This document shows positions 1 through 7,243 of a stretch of 64,000 nucleotides of DNA, one piece after another. Each line of letters begins with the position of its first letter. Position 1 is the first letter of the stretch. A program made the translations under genes and the position numbers. This DNA is from a virus. The DNA is taken from positions 24,051-88,050 of IMG/VR virus record IMGVR_UViG_3300029319_000016; one strand, given 5' to 3'. The notes below the pieces were generated by a model, which saw only the letters and a list, made by a program, of their open reading frames with translations, had not been told where the DNA came from and did not search any database.

Positions 1-305
1 ACTACTAGTTCTGTTGCAATGTCATATATTAAAGCCCCAAAACCAGTATCACGATATTCTCCATCAATTTCAGTCCAACCAATAACAAAACAAGGATTAT
101 AGTCCCTAGTTGCATGTAGCTCTCCTACTAAAGAATTATCCCATTTTCTTATAGCATAAATTTTTATTGTATCTCGCTCACTTTTAATTTCAAAAATAAG
201 ATCATTTTTTTCAACTACTTTTAATCCTTGATTTATCTTATCATTTGCTTCTTCACAATAAACTTCAAGAATGAGATTGTGTAACTTTTTTGATGTTAAT
301 TTCAT
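1..305 (-). CDS. Leader-bearing protein with GNAT-like segment (3' end outside window)
   Basis: The gene starts at 305 with ATG and runs off the left edge, so only the first 101 residues are visible. It overlaps the stop of the upstream gene as ATGA. The N-terminus (MKLTSKKLHNLILEVY) matches the leader type also seen in the genes at 915-1235 and 4499-4807. After it come about 80 residues of alternating strands ending in a segment GEYRDTGFGALIYDIATE. That segment resembles the acetyl-CoA-binding loop and helix of GNAT acetyltransferases (x-x-G-x-G followed by a helix). The acetyltransferase assignment rests on this loop alone, and the rest of the domain lies outside the window. The leader suggests the product is packaged in the head. 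Start and reading frame are secure; function is tentative. Confidence 0.6.
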   Translation of the reverse strand, partial: MKLTSKKLHNLILEVYCEEANDKINQGLKVVEKNDLIFEIKSERDTIKIYAIRKWDNSLVGELHATRDYNPCFVIGWTEIDGEYRDTGFGALIYDIATELV

Positions 306-637
306 TTCTTCGTTATTCCTAGATCTTTAAAGACATCATCAGGATTAGATTGTTGTTTTTCTAATTTTTCTAATCTTTTTTCTTTTTCAGATTCAAGAGC
401 AATCTTTACAGCTTTAGCTTTTTGTTCTGCTCGTTTATCTCTAACTTTTTTTGCTTTCTGTAGACGCTCAAGTTCTTCGTTCTCTTTCTTGTATTGATCT
501 TTGGCTAAGTTAGCCATTTCCAAATAGTTTTGGTTTGAGCGTCTTCCAAGCACATAAGATAAAATAAATAAACCCATGAGAATTAACCAGTTCTTATGAG
601 CTACAATCCAATTCTTTGCTTTGTATAACCAGATCAT
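302..637 (-). CDS. Membrane-anchored coiled-coil protein, spanin-like topology
   Basis: From the ATG at 637 the product is 111 residues. It has a short N-terminus, one membrane segment (about residues 17-31, WLILMGLFILSYVLG), then a long charged coiled coil rich in E, K and R to the C-terminus. I chose 637 because this ATG lies two bases after the stop of the holin-like gene with a GGTGG ribosome site before it; an ATG at 658 would overlap that gene by 19 bases. An N-terminal anchor plus periplasmic coiled coil directly after a holin-like gene is the topology of an inner-membrane spanin (Rz type). I see no outer-membrane lipoprotein partner (Rz1) nested in it. A small membrane protein of other function is possible. 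Confidence 0.6.
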   Translation of the reverse strand: MIWLYKAKNWIVAHKNWLILMGLFILSYVLGRRSNQNYLEMANLAKDQYKKENEELERLQKAKKVRDKRAEQKAKAVKIALESEKEKRLEKLEKQQSNPDDVFKDLGITKK

Positions 638-639
638 GA

Positions 640-915
640 CTAACCACCGTGTCGCCACATTTTAGCAAAGTCAACAGCGGTTTGTCCACCGATGTACATC
701 ATAGCAATCATTCCCCAAGTTTCAGGGTCTAGTTGTGCATTCCACAATAAAGCTGTTGCTGATACAAACACAAGCAGCTTACGAGAGATCGCTTTCTCTT
801 GTAAAGCATCAAGAATACCTTTTTGTTTGTTATCGAGATATAATTGTTGTTTTAATTTTTCTTTTTTTTCTTGTTCCATTTTTTCTCCTGCCTGTAAAAA
901 CTCTTCTCTGGTCAT
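640..915 (-). CDS. Holin-like small membrane protein
   Basis: This 91-residue protein has a charged, amphipathic N-terminal half (residues 1-45) and two closely spaced hydrophobic segments (about 46-61 and 66-83). They are joined by a short polar turn (NAQLDPET), and the protein ends in a basic tail. Two-segment proteins of this size are typical of class II holins, which permeabilise the inner membrane at lysis. The next gene encodes a spanin-like protein, which supports a lysis role. Its ATG overlaps the end of the preceding leader-bearing gene at 915. No endolysin gene is beside it; the only peptidoglycan hydrolase candidate seen is the tail-associated M15 peptidase at 45435-46748. The assignment is by topology and context only. 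Confidence 0.55.
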   Translation of the reverse strand: MTREEFLQAGEKMEQEKKEKLKQQLYLDNKQKGILDALQEKAISRKLLVFVSATALLWNAQLDPETWGMIAMMYIGGQTAVDFAKMWRHGG

Positions 916-1235
916 TAACTTTCCTTTAAGATTTGCATAACTCTTTCTGTAATATAATCTGCATGCTCAGGACTTTCTTCGGCAACATAGTGATAGATAT
1001 CATTTTCAAACATATGTCCAAAGCCTTGCTTAATCATTGGTGCAAGGTGCATAAATTTGCTGACGGTCTGCATAATAATTCCACCAACATAGTCATAGTC
1101 AGGATGATCAGGTCCCATTCCTACTGTCATTCCACTGAAGGAGTCCATAGGAGGTTCCATGCCCATCATTTCATTCATGACTTTGTTAAGCTCTTCTTTG
1201 ATAATTTGTTTAATTTGTTTATTTGTTAATTTCAT
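915..1235 (-). CDS. Small leader-bearing protein, putative internal head protein
   Basis: This 106-residue protein begins with MKLTNKQIKQIIKEELNKVM, a basic then acidic amphipathic helix shared in pattern with the genes at 4499-4807 and 1-305. I read it as a capsid-targeting leader with possible gp21-type cleavage after an (I/L)-x-E site (for example I-K-E at residues 12-14). The mature part has a methionine- and glycine-rich linker (MMGMEPPMDSFSGMTVGMG) and a helical C-terminal domain rich in H, Y and E. No known domain is recognised. A GGAG ribosome site precedes the ATG and two CTATTTA elements lie 25 and 41 bases upstream. Expression late, with the virion genes, is inferred. Confidence 0.7.
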   Translation of the reverse strand: MKLTNKQIKQIIKEELNKVMNEMMGMEPPMDSFSGMTVGMGPDHPDYDYVGGIIMQTVSKFMHLAPMIKQGFGHMFENDIYHYVAEESPEHADYITERVMQILKES

Positions 1236-1252
1236 TTTTAATCTCCATAAAA

Positions 1253-1290
1253 TGAAAGCCTAAATAGCTTTTACACTAAATAGGCTTTTG
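1253..1290 (-). terminator. Weak hairpin, possible terminator of the Mre11-Rad50 gene
   Basis: On the coding strand, AAAGCCTA (1288-1281) pairs perfectly with TAGGCTTT (1262-1255) around an 18-base loop. G-U pairs can extend the stem, and CATTTT follows. It lies just after the stop of the recombination gene at 1299. The stem is AT-rich and the U-run is interrupted, so it would be a weak terminator. The same bases also hold the two CTATTTA motifs, so the palindrome could instead be a by-product of the doubled motif. Confidence 0.3.
1261..1283 (-). promoter_or_regulatory. Paired CTATTTAG elements, candidate late promoter
   Basis: Two copies of CTATTTAG, read on the coding strand, lie at 1283-1276 and 1267-1260, 16 bases apart. 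The nearer copy ends 25 bases before the ATG at 1235. The same CTATTTA string precedes five other start codons in this window. Confidence 0.4.
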
Positions 1291-1298
1291 AAAGAGAT

Positions 1299-4200
1299 TT
1301 AGCAGTTTACTTTTGCATAACCACCAACTTTCTGTATGTCGATGGTTCTATCTACACAGTCTTTTAAAACATCGAGGTGAGAAATCAACAGAACGGTTTT
1401 AAACTTATCTTTTATCATGTCAATCAAACGAACAAAACCCTCCATGTGTTCCTGATCCAAAGCTGTGGCAGGTTCATCCATGATAAATAGAGTGGACTTA
1501 GGCAAGTTGGTTATCTCAATTAGAGCAAGACGTATAGCCATAGCTGCAATAGTTTTCTCAGCACCTGATCCCATAGATATAGGTCGAGAGTCATACTTCG
1601 GATGCTTAATATTGATATCTAAATTACGACCATCTTCTTCAAACATAACTTGAAAATCAACAATGTTTGCAAGGCATTTTTGAATTTCCTCGTTTATAAG
1701 AGATAATTTTTGTTTGATTATTTCGTAAGCAATTCCATTTGGATGCATACAACGCATGAATAACTCATAGGCTATAAAAGATTCTTCGAGTTCATCTTGC
1801 TCTCTCTTTTCAACATGAAGTCTCTTAATGGTACTCTTAACAGCACCAAGTTCAACAAGATAATCTTGGATCTTTTTATCACATTTTTCTTTTCTTTGTT
1901 TAGCTTCTGTCATTTTTGTTTTGACAGCGTTCTTGGATTTAATAAGAGACGACAGATTCTCAATTGCTTGACGATTTGCATTGTATTCATCTCTTTGTTG
2001 TTCAAGAGAACCTTTTTGATTAGTCATGAGAGAGATCTTTGATATGATTGATTCATTTGTTATTTCTAAATTATGATTTTTGGCTAAAAAACTTTTGCGC
2101 TTGTCAACATTCTTCTCCAGAACTTCTAGTTCTTTTTCAGCGACTTCTTTATCTAATCCATAAATCTTTAATTTATATCCATCAATTATCTTTTCAACCT
2201 CTTCTATTTCTTCTTCAAGAGTCGGAAGATAATCTTTAGCTTTTGTAGCATCTTTAACAAACTTATTATTAGAACAATATTCACAATCAGGATCATACTC
2301 ATGGTCATGAAGCATGTTAATCTTTTTAATAGATTGTTTTTCTATTGTTTTAAGCTTCTTGAGCTCCTGTTGTGAGTCTTTTAAAGACTCTTCAAACACC
2401 TTACACTGTTCTATGATTTGCGTGAGTCTATGCTTGTTTATGGAGCTTACAATGTCATCAGCTTGTTGGATGGCAAGTTCGTTTTGCTTTATCTGTTGTT
2501 TGTTTTCAGATACTTTTACACCAGCTTTGTGTATTTGTACGTCAAGCCGATCAATCTCATCTTCTAATTCATCGATGTCAATAATATTTTGAGGAATAGA
2601 ATTAATCTCTTCTTCTATCTTTAAAAACTCTTCAAGTAATTCTTCATAGCGATTGTTGTGTTTTTTGCACAAATCTGTTTGATGGTCTATATCATCGTTA
2701 ATTTCTTCTATCTCTTCTTGTTTGGCTACTAATAGTTCTGCTATCTTTTTACTTTTAAACCTTTTGATCAAAGTGGAGATTTCTGAGGAGTCTTTCTTTG
2801 CAAAGTTTAATTTTTGATCAAAGATGTCTAAGTCGAGAAACTTAGCTAGTTTATTCTTTCTTTTTGTTGAACCTTCTTTAATGAACGCAAGAGAATCTAA
2901 CTGCGAAGCCATTGATGTGATCATAAAGTCTTCTATGTTTCCGAAGATCTTTCTTATGTTGGCCTCAGTATCTTTTACAGAATCGCCGTTACAAGAACTA
3001 TTGGTAGTGAGATTGTGGAAATCAAGATCACCAGAGGCCACAGGGATGGACTTTCCTCGTTGGGTTTTATAAGATTTATTGAGATTCCGAGTAATTTGAT
3101 AGTCTTGACCGTCTGCTTCGACCACCATCTTGATAGAGGCTTTAGTTTTGTTTTGATTGACGAGGTGAACGTTTTTCTTCTCGGCTTTGCTGGTTCCGCC
3201 ATAAATGCCATAAAGAGCAGAATCAATAACAGAAGACTTCCCACTGTAGTTTTTGCCAAAAATGCCAACGATTCCAGAAAGATTTGCAAAATCCAAAGAA
3301 TTACTTTGTCCATAGTTAAATAAATTTGAGAACTGCATCTCTTTAATATTCCATTTGACGTTTCTTCGGACTTCTTCAACCTTCTCTACCTCTTTATTAT
3401 ACTTAGTATTGAGATCAAGCACTTGACTCATCAAGTCCTCATCTAGATCATAATCTTTTAAATAATCACGAATATATCTTTCTTGAACAGAAACATCACG
3501 CATGTTTTCCATTTTGTGTTCTTGTCCGTCTGAGGATGTGAAATTAGACGTTCCTTTATTTAAGAAGGACAAAGACACCGGATTGTATTTAGAACGTGCT
3601 AAATCGGTAATCTTGCGTATGGAAGAGCTATCCATGTTAACAGTCGAGATTAATCGAAGACGACAACCATGAGGAACATGATAATGTTGAGGTATCTTTC
3701 CTTTGTCATCTAAATTAATTGTAATAAAAGGTCGGGGATTGGTAAAGATAACATGTTGAACATCAAAATCATCTTTAGATCTAATTGTCCAAAGCTTATA
3801 GCCTTTTCTTCCGTCCTCCGAAAAATTCTGCTGAATTGTAGAGCCAGCATATTGAGCACGACCTTCTTCATCTAAAATCTGTGGTTTGTGAATGTCACCA
3901 AGCATAACAAAATCGTGACCTTTAAAAATCTCTATGTCATCATCGCCATGTTCCATAGCCCAACCTGATCCTGTTTTAGAACCCATAATTGCACCATGAT
4001 AAAGAGCAATGTTAATGTCACCAGTTTTTGGCCTCATCCAAGCTCCTCTATCAAAGATTGATAAGACATTTAATGATAATCCTACTTGAGGAGATACACG
4101 ACCAGAGTTTTTTAATAGATGCAAATCAGGATGGTTCAATGCGTTAACAATAGGAGACACAGCATCTTCCCTATCTGAGTTCTTTAGATTACCGTCATGG

Positions 4201-4439
4201 TTTCCAAGAATGATATAAGTTGGCGCAATGTCTGCTAGGTTTTTTAAGAACTCAGAAGCCAAAGCAAAATACTCTGGTGACAACTGAGTTTTTGTGTGAG
4301 CCAAATCACCACAATGAACAATATAGTCAGGTTTTTGGCTTAGTAATTTTTTATAAATCTGATTAAATACAAATCTGTATTCATCATGAAATTTAAGATT
4401 ACGAATATGTGTATCCGCAAAGTGTGCGATCTTAATCAT
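1299..4439 (-). CDS. Single-chain Mre11-Rad50 (SbcD-SbcC, T4 gp47-gp46) recombination nuclease
   Basis: The 1046-residue protein joins two normally separate subunits. Residues 1 to about 360 form a Mre11/SbcD phosphoesterase with its metal motifs in order: DTH (9-11), GDLAH (44-48), GNHD (79-82), H148 in YHGA and GDIH (181-184). Residues from about 365 form a Rad50/SbcC ATPase with Walker A GIFGKNYSGKSS (392-403). Long coiled coils flank a zinc hook C719-E-Y-C722. The signature SMGSGAEK (955-962), Walker B FIMDEP (985-990) and H-loop H1021 follow. T4 gp46/gp47 process DNA ends for recombination-dependent replication, and in T4 they are two proteins. There is no stop or frameshift at the junction. 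A sigma70 promoter and a GGAGGA ribosome site lie immediately upstream. Confidence 0.95.
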   Translation of the reverse strand: MIKIAHFADTHIRNLKFHDEYRFVFNQIYKKLLSQKPDYIVHCGDLAHTKTQLSPEYFALASEFLKNLADIAPTYIILGNHDGNLKNSDREDAVSPIVNALNHPDLHLLKNSGRVSPQVGLSLNVLSIFDRGAWMRPKTGDINIALYHGAIMGSKTGSGWAMEHGDDDIEIFKGHDFVMLGDIHKPQILDEEGRAQYAGSTIQQNFSEDGRKGYKLWTIRSKDDFDVQHVIFTNPRPFITINLDDKGKIPQHYHVPHGCRLRLISTVNMDSSSIRKITDLARSKYNPVSLSFLNKGTSNFTSSDGQEHKMENMRDVSVQERYIRDYLKDYDLDEDLMSQVLDLNTKYNKEVEKVEEVRRNVKWNIKEMQFSNLFNYGQSNSLDFANLSGIVGIFGKNYSGKSSVIDSALYGIYGGTSKAEKKNVHLVNQNKTKASIKMVVEADGQDYQITRNLNKSYKTQRGKSIPVASGDLDFHNLTTNSSCNGDSVKDTEANIRKIFGNIEDFMITSMASQLDSLAFIKEGSTKRKNKLAKFLDLDIFDQKLNFAKKDSSEISTLIKRFKSKKIAELLVAKQEEIEEINDDIDHQTDLCKKHNNRYEELLEEFLKIEEEINSIPQNIIDIDELEDEIDRLDVQIHKAGVKVSENKQQIKQNELAIQQADDIVSSINKHRLTQIIEQCKVFEESLKDSQQELKKLKTIEKQSIKKINMLHDHEYDPDCEYCSNNKFVKDATKAKDYLPTLEEEIEEVEKIIDGYKLKIYGLDKEVAEKELEVLEKNVDKRKSFLAKNHNLEITNESIISKISLMTNQKGSLEQQRDEYNANRQAIENLSSLIKSKNAVKTKMTEAKQRKEKCDKKIQDYLVELGAVKSTIKRLHVEKREQDELEESFIAYELFMRCMHPNGIAYEIIKQKLSLINEEIQKCLANIVDFQVMFEEDGRNLDINIKHPKYDSRPISMGSGAEKTIAAMAIRLALIEITNLPKSTLFIMDEPATALDQEHMEGFVRLIDMIKDKFKTVLLISHLDVLKDCVDRTIDIQKVGGYAKVNC

Positions 4440-4468
4440 AAATCCTCCGTAATTAATTAAGTATTTTT

Positions 4469-4497
4469 ATTATAACACATTACGAAAGATTTGTCAA
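4469..4497 (-). promoter_or_regulatory. Sigma70 promoter for the Mre11-Rad50 gene
   Basis: On the coding strand TTGACA (4497-4492), a 17-base spacer and TATAAT (4474-4469) give a consensus host promoter. The -10 box is preceded by TG, making an extended -10 (TGTTATAAT). The -35 box begins two bases after the stop codon of the upstream gene, and the start codon is about 30 bases beyond the -10. Confidence 0.9.
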
Positions 4498-4498
4498 G

Positions 4499-4807
4499 TT
4501 ATTTTTTTGGTACGTGTCTCATATCTCCGGAAGATTGCGCTCTTCTCAAATAAGTTCTAACAAGATCAGCTTCTTGGTATCCATACTCTGTTTCAAACTT
4601 TTCAATGTTCTTGGGATTAAAAACATGTCTTCTCTGAAGTCTTCCAGTTTTTCCAAGATCAAGACCTGTTGAAGGAAATTGTAAAAAACCCATGTATTTT
4701 CTAAATGCTTGAAACATTCTTTCCTGATGATGAAGACCTTCTCTCATCTTGATTAAGCCCAACTCTTCTTTAATTATTCTTTTTAATTCTGTGTTTGTTA
4801 TTTTCAT
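4499..4807 (-). CDS. Small leader-bearing basic protein, putative internal head protein
   Basis: This 102-residue protein starts MKITNTELKRIIKEELGLIK, the second clear example of the leader found at 915-1235. Beyond residue 22 it is basic and largely helical (HHQERMFQAFRKYMGF, then NPKNIEKFETEYGYQEADLVRTYLRRAQSS). A short proline- and glycine-containing loop lies in between. It matches no family that I recognise. The start has an AAGGAG ribosome site, and a CTATTTA element ends 20 bases upstream. It sits between two early genes (primase before, Mre11-Rad50 after), each with its own sigma70 promoter. Packaging with the DNA is inferred from the leader. Confidence 0.7.
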   Translation of the reverse strand: MKITNTELKRIIKEELGLIKMREGLHHQERMFQAFRKYMGFLQFPSTGLDLGKTGRLQRRHVFNPKNIEKFETEYGYQEADLVRTYLRRAQSSGDMRHVPKK

Positions 4808-4827
4808 AGCAAAATCTCCTTTACAAA

Positions 4828-4834
4828 TAAATAG
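4828..4834 (-). promoter_or_regulatory. CTATTTA element, candidate late promoter
   Basis: CTATTTA, read on the coding strand, ends 20 bases before the ATG at 4807, directly after the primase stop codon. A second CTATTTA (4842-4836) overlaps the last primase codons and may be chance. Confidence 0.4.
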
Positions 4835-5770
4835 TTAAATAGCGTTTAATAATTTATCAAAGAAAAAATAATCGGGATCAATTGGTTGAGCCCTATCTTT
4901 TGCGTTCTCAAATTGTCGTGGGGTCATAGATCCAACATCTTCAACAGCAGAAGTGTCTATCTTATAGACCTCCATGTCGTATTCAATCATCTTCTTAATC
5001 ATCCACGATGCTTTCTTCTCGGCATCTTGGTCAAGCCCTATGTAGACTGGTGTATCGTTTATTGCAAGAGCTTGAAATAAGCGAGACTGTGGCCTAAGGG
5101 TTGAGCCAAGAATAGGAATGCCTTGTGTTCCTGCAACGATAGCGTCAAAGGCACCTTCAACAATTGTTACAGGTTCATCCCAATCAATCATCAGTTCATT
5201 AAATATAATGTCTTTGGTTGCCCTAGGGTTCAAATATTTCATTCGGTGTCCAACATAAGAACGAGCAATAAAGAAGTTTGGATCTCCATTTAAATTAAAT
5301 GACGGGATAATAATTCTACCTCCATATCTTCCCTCAGTACAATAACCAATCTTCCATAGTTTAATTTGTTCATCATCAATTCCTCTACTATAAAGATAAT
5401 CAAGTGCTTTTTGTGATGAGCGTGGGAGTCGTTTGTTGCAAAGAGAAATTAATTCTTTTGGCAACTCACAAGTTGGCTCCTCTTGAATTTCATTTATTTC
5501 TTTGTAGATTCTATCAAAGTCTGTTAAGTCAAGACGACCATCAAGTTCTAACCAGCGTTGTCTTTGTTTATAGTTACCAAACTTTCTTACAATCCTGTAA
5601 ATATTCTTTCCCCGAACATCACAAACCCAACATTTAAAGAATCCGTTTGCAAAATTTACAGACATTTTTTTCTTGTGGTGTTTACAGTAAGGACAATGAT
5701 ACAAGTGCTCATTGCCTTTACGATGATAAGAACCGAGAAGATCGGTTAGTATCTTTCTTTTTTCCTCCAT
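4835..5770 (-). CDS. DNA primase with zinc ribbon and Toprim domains
   Basis: This 311-residue protein makes RNA primers for lagging-strand replication. The N-terminal CHC2-type zinc ribbon uses C26, C29, C47 and C50 (CPYC and CWVC). A linker follows, then a Toprim catalytic core of about 120-270 with E205 (VTIVEGAFDA) and D247-Q-D249 (IGLDQDA). It is much shorter than bacterial DnaG (about 580 residues) and lacks a clear helicase-binding C-terminal domain, as is usual for phage primases such as T4 gp61. It has a GGAGG ribosome site and its own sigma70 promoter, fitting early expression. No replicative helicase gene is beside it in this window. Confidence 0.9.
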   Translation of the reverse strand: MEEKRKILTDLLGSYHRKGNEHLYHCPYCKHHKKKMSVNFANGFFKCWVCDVRGKNIYRIVRKFGNYKQRQRWLELDGRLDLTDFDRIYKEINEIQEEPTCELPKELISLCNKRLPRSSQKALDYLYSRGIDDEQIKLWKIGYCTEGRYGGRIIIPSFNLNGDPNFFIARSYVGHRMKYLNPRATKDIIFNELMIDWDEPVTIVEGAFDAIVAGTQGIPILGSTLRPQSRLFQALAINDTPVYIGLDQDAEKKASWMIKKMIEYDMEVYKIDTSAVEDVGSMTPRQFENAKDRAQPIDPDYFFFDKLLNAI

Positions 5771-5788
5771 AATTTCCTCCGTGTTTTT

Positions 5789-5816
5789 ATTATAACACGT
5801 TTTAAAAATTTGTCAA
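5789..5816 (-). promoter_or_regulatory. Sigma70 promoter for the primase gene
   Basis: TTGACA (5816-5811), a 16-base spacer and TATAAT (5794-5789) on the coding strand, with the extended TGTTATAAT form. The -10 lies about 19 bases before the start codon at 5770, whose ribosome site is GGAGGAAATT. Confidence 0.88.
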
Positions 5817-5825
5817 GAAGTTTTT

Positions 5826-6725
5826 TTAAGAAAGATAATCATCAACGTTTGGAGTGCCTTTTACTCTCATTCCTGTACTTATCTTATTTCCATAAGTTAT
5901 TATAACAGTATTATTATCATCAACGAGAGCTTTTTTGTTACTATCTTTTTTACTTGTTTTAATCTTTTCTTTGTTATTGGCAATTGTTTTATTTATAATG
6001 TTGCTATATTGATCAATAAGTTGACCATCAAAAACATCTACAAGTTTATCTAATCCAAGGTCATGGTGAAAATCCAAAAAAGTAAAAAACTCTGTTTCTG
6101 CAACATTTGCTATTTTTTGTTTTAACTTTACAAACGTGTCTTTAAGATTTTTATAATTTACTTTGTTTGAATTACCAATCATTTCGTTAGCAATTTTAGG
6201 TAACTCTTTATTATAAAACTGATTTTCTCTTGCTTTGTATTTTTTTAGGGTTTGAAAATCTTTGTTAGCAGCTAAGGTTTTATAATCAACACCATCTTTT
6301 TTCATTATTTCTAACCATTCATTTTTTAAATTTTCTAAAGATTCACCATAAGATTTATTCATTTTATAAGTTTTTACTTTTCCCTTAATGGGTATTCTAA
6401 TATATATGTCTTTACCAGCATTATAAAGTTTTTCAATTTTTTGTTTAAAACTTTTTATGTGATTGTCAATAGGTATTTCTTTGAATTCTCTTGCATGCTT
6501 AATAGCATGAGAAACAAGTCCGTGATTTTGTCCATCTGGTTTTGGATAAGGTTTATCAACAAGTTCAGGGTTTAAGATAAACAAAGTAAAGCTACCCATG
6601 CCTCCTTTCTTATCAATACCAAAATCACTATCCTTACCTTTATTCCAGTTTACTTCATCTGAGAAATCTTCTTGTAAAACTTTCTTTCTCCAAGACTCCA
6701 TAATGAGCTTCATTTGATTAGACAT
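5826..6725 (-). CDS. Leader-bearing protein, possible packaged nuclease-type effector
   Basis: This 299-residue protein opens with MSNQMKLIMESWRKKVLQE, nearly identical to the start of the neighbour at 6755-7243. I-M-E and L-Q-E within it fit the (L/I)-x-E cleavage rule of the T4 prohead protease. The body is lysine-rich. It contains a histidine helix SHAIKHAREF (72-81), a long helical middle, and a C-terminal strand pair NTVIITYGNKISTGMRV. A histidine helix followed by a C-terminal sheet with conserved S/T is reminiscent of the barnase/EndoU/colicin/RelE (BECR) nucleases found on phage proteins. This is a weak resemblance and I cannot test it here. Leader and context suggest ejection into the host with the DNA. 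Confidence 0.6.
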   Translation of the reverse strand: MSNQMKLIMESWRKKVLQEDFSDEVNWNKGKDSDFGIDKKGGMGSFTLFILNPELVDKPYPKPDGQNHGLVSHAIKHAREFKEIPIDNHIKSFKQKIEKLYNAGKDIYIRIPIKGKVKTYKMNKSYGESLENLKNEWLEIMKKDGVDYKTLAANKDFQTLKKYKARENQFYNKELPKIANEMIGNSNKVNYKNLKDTFVKLKQKIANVAETEFFTFLDFHHDLGLDKLVDVFDGQLIDQYSNIINKTIANNKEKIKTSKKDSNKKALVDDNNTVIITYGNKISTGMRVKGTPNVDDYLS

Positions 6726-6754
6726 TTGATTTCCTCTTTATGTCTAAATAGTTT
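6679..6754 (-). repeat. 76-bp direct repeat, copy A (promoter element, RBS and leader codons)
   Basis: This copy is 74/76 identical to 7197-7272, with mismatches at 6684 and 6728. It spans the CTATTTAG element, the AGAGGAA ribosome site, the ATG and about 15 further codons of the leader of the gene at 5826-6725. Confidence 0.95.
6745..6751 (-). promoter_or_regulatory. CTATTTA element, candidate late promoter
   Basis: CTATTTAGACATAAAGAGG, read on the coding strand, ends in the ribosome site. The CTATTTA core stops 19 bases before the ATG at 6725. It is inside the 76-bp duplicated cassette, so element and leader moved together. Confidence 0.42.
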
Positions 6755-7243
6755 CTAATATAACATTTGAAAGAACAGATCTTCTCCTTCTCTTCCCACA
6801 TATCTATGTATAAATTCAGGTATTGTAAGTCTCTCCATCTTAACCTGAGGTTTCATAACGCCAAACAAAACATCATGAGTTTCTATATCTTGTGAAAGCC
6901 AAGTAGAATATTTTCTACACTTACTCCACATGTCGCACATTCCATTAAATTGTTGAAAAGTTAGTTCATCCCAAGAAGATGAACCAAAAAACAGTTCGTT
7001 CGCATTAGAAACTTTGATCCAACCATCGGGTATTGTATTGTCTTTATATTCCTCGTCATGGTAAAACCACATGTGGTTTCTCATCCACACATTGTGTATT
7101 GGCACATCATCCTCGGTTATGTCATGGAAGGTGCCCTCAGGATCAATCCAACCTAAAGAGTGTTTATTGCAACCCCAATCAGTAATTTCTTTTAATACTT
7201 TTTTTCTCCAAGACTCCATAATGAGCTTCATTTGATTAGACAT
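6755..7243 (-). CDS. Leader-bearing protein with a GWIDP/GWIKV-type domain
   Basis: This 162-residue protein has the MSNQMKLIMESWRKKVLKE leader, followed by a tryptophan- and histidine-rich domain of about 20-162. The domain contains HSLGWIDPEGTFHDI (28-42), several W/H/M positions and PDGWIKVSNANELFF. It resembles a small domain often seen in T4-like marine phage proteins with G-W-I-D-P and G-W-I-K/R-V motifs, whose function I do not know. Only the leader is shared with the next gene; the cargo parts are unrelated. The ribosome site AGAGGAA and a CTATTTA element are part of a duplicated 76-bp cassette. Packaging into the head is inferred. Confidence 0.65.
   Translation of the reverse strand: MSNQMKLIMESWRKKVLKEITDWGCNKHSLGWIDPEGTFHDITEDDVPIHNVWMRNHMWFYHDEEYKDNTIPDGWIKVSNANELFFGSSSWDELTFQQFNGMCDMWSKCRKYSTWLSQDIETHDVLFGVMKPQVKMERLTIPEFIHRYVGREGEDLFFQMLY

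Noticed and set aside
1253-1290. Strong rho-independent terminator
   Set aside because: The stem is only 8 A/T-rich pairs with an 18-base loop and an imperfect U-run, so I keep it only as a weak candidate.
2975-3379. 134-codon minus-strand frame inside the Mre11-Rad50 gene
   Set aside because: It lies entirely within a gene whose motifs are intact on both sides, has no ribosome site, and its product is low-quality hydrophobic sequence with no recognisable pattern.
4836-4842. Second CTATTTA copy upstream of the 4499-4807 gene as a paired promoter
   Set aside because: It is formed by the last primase codons and stop, so it may be chance. Only the copy at 4828-4834 is counted.
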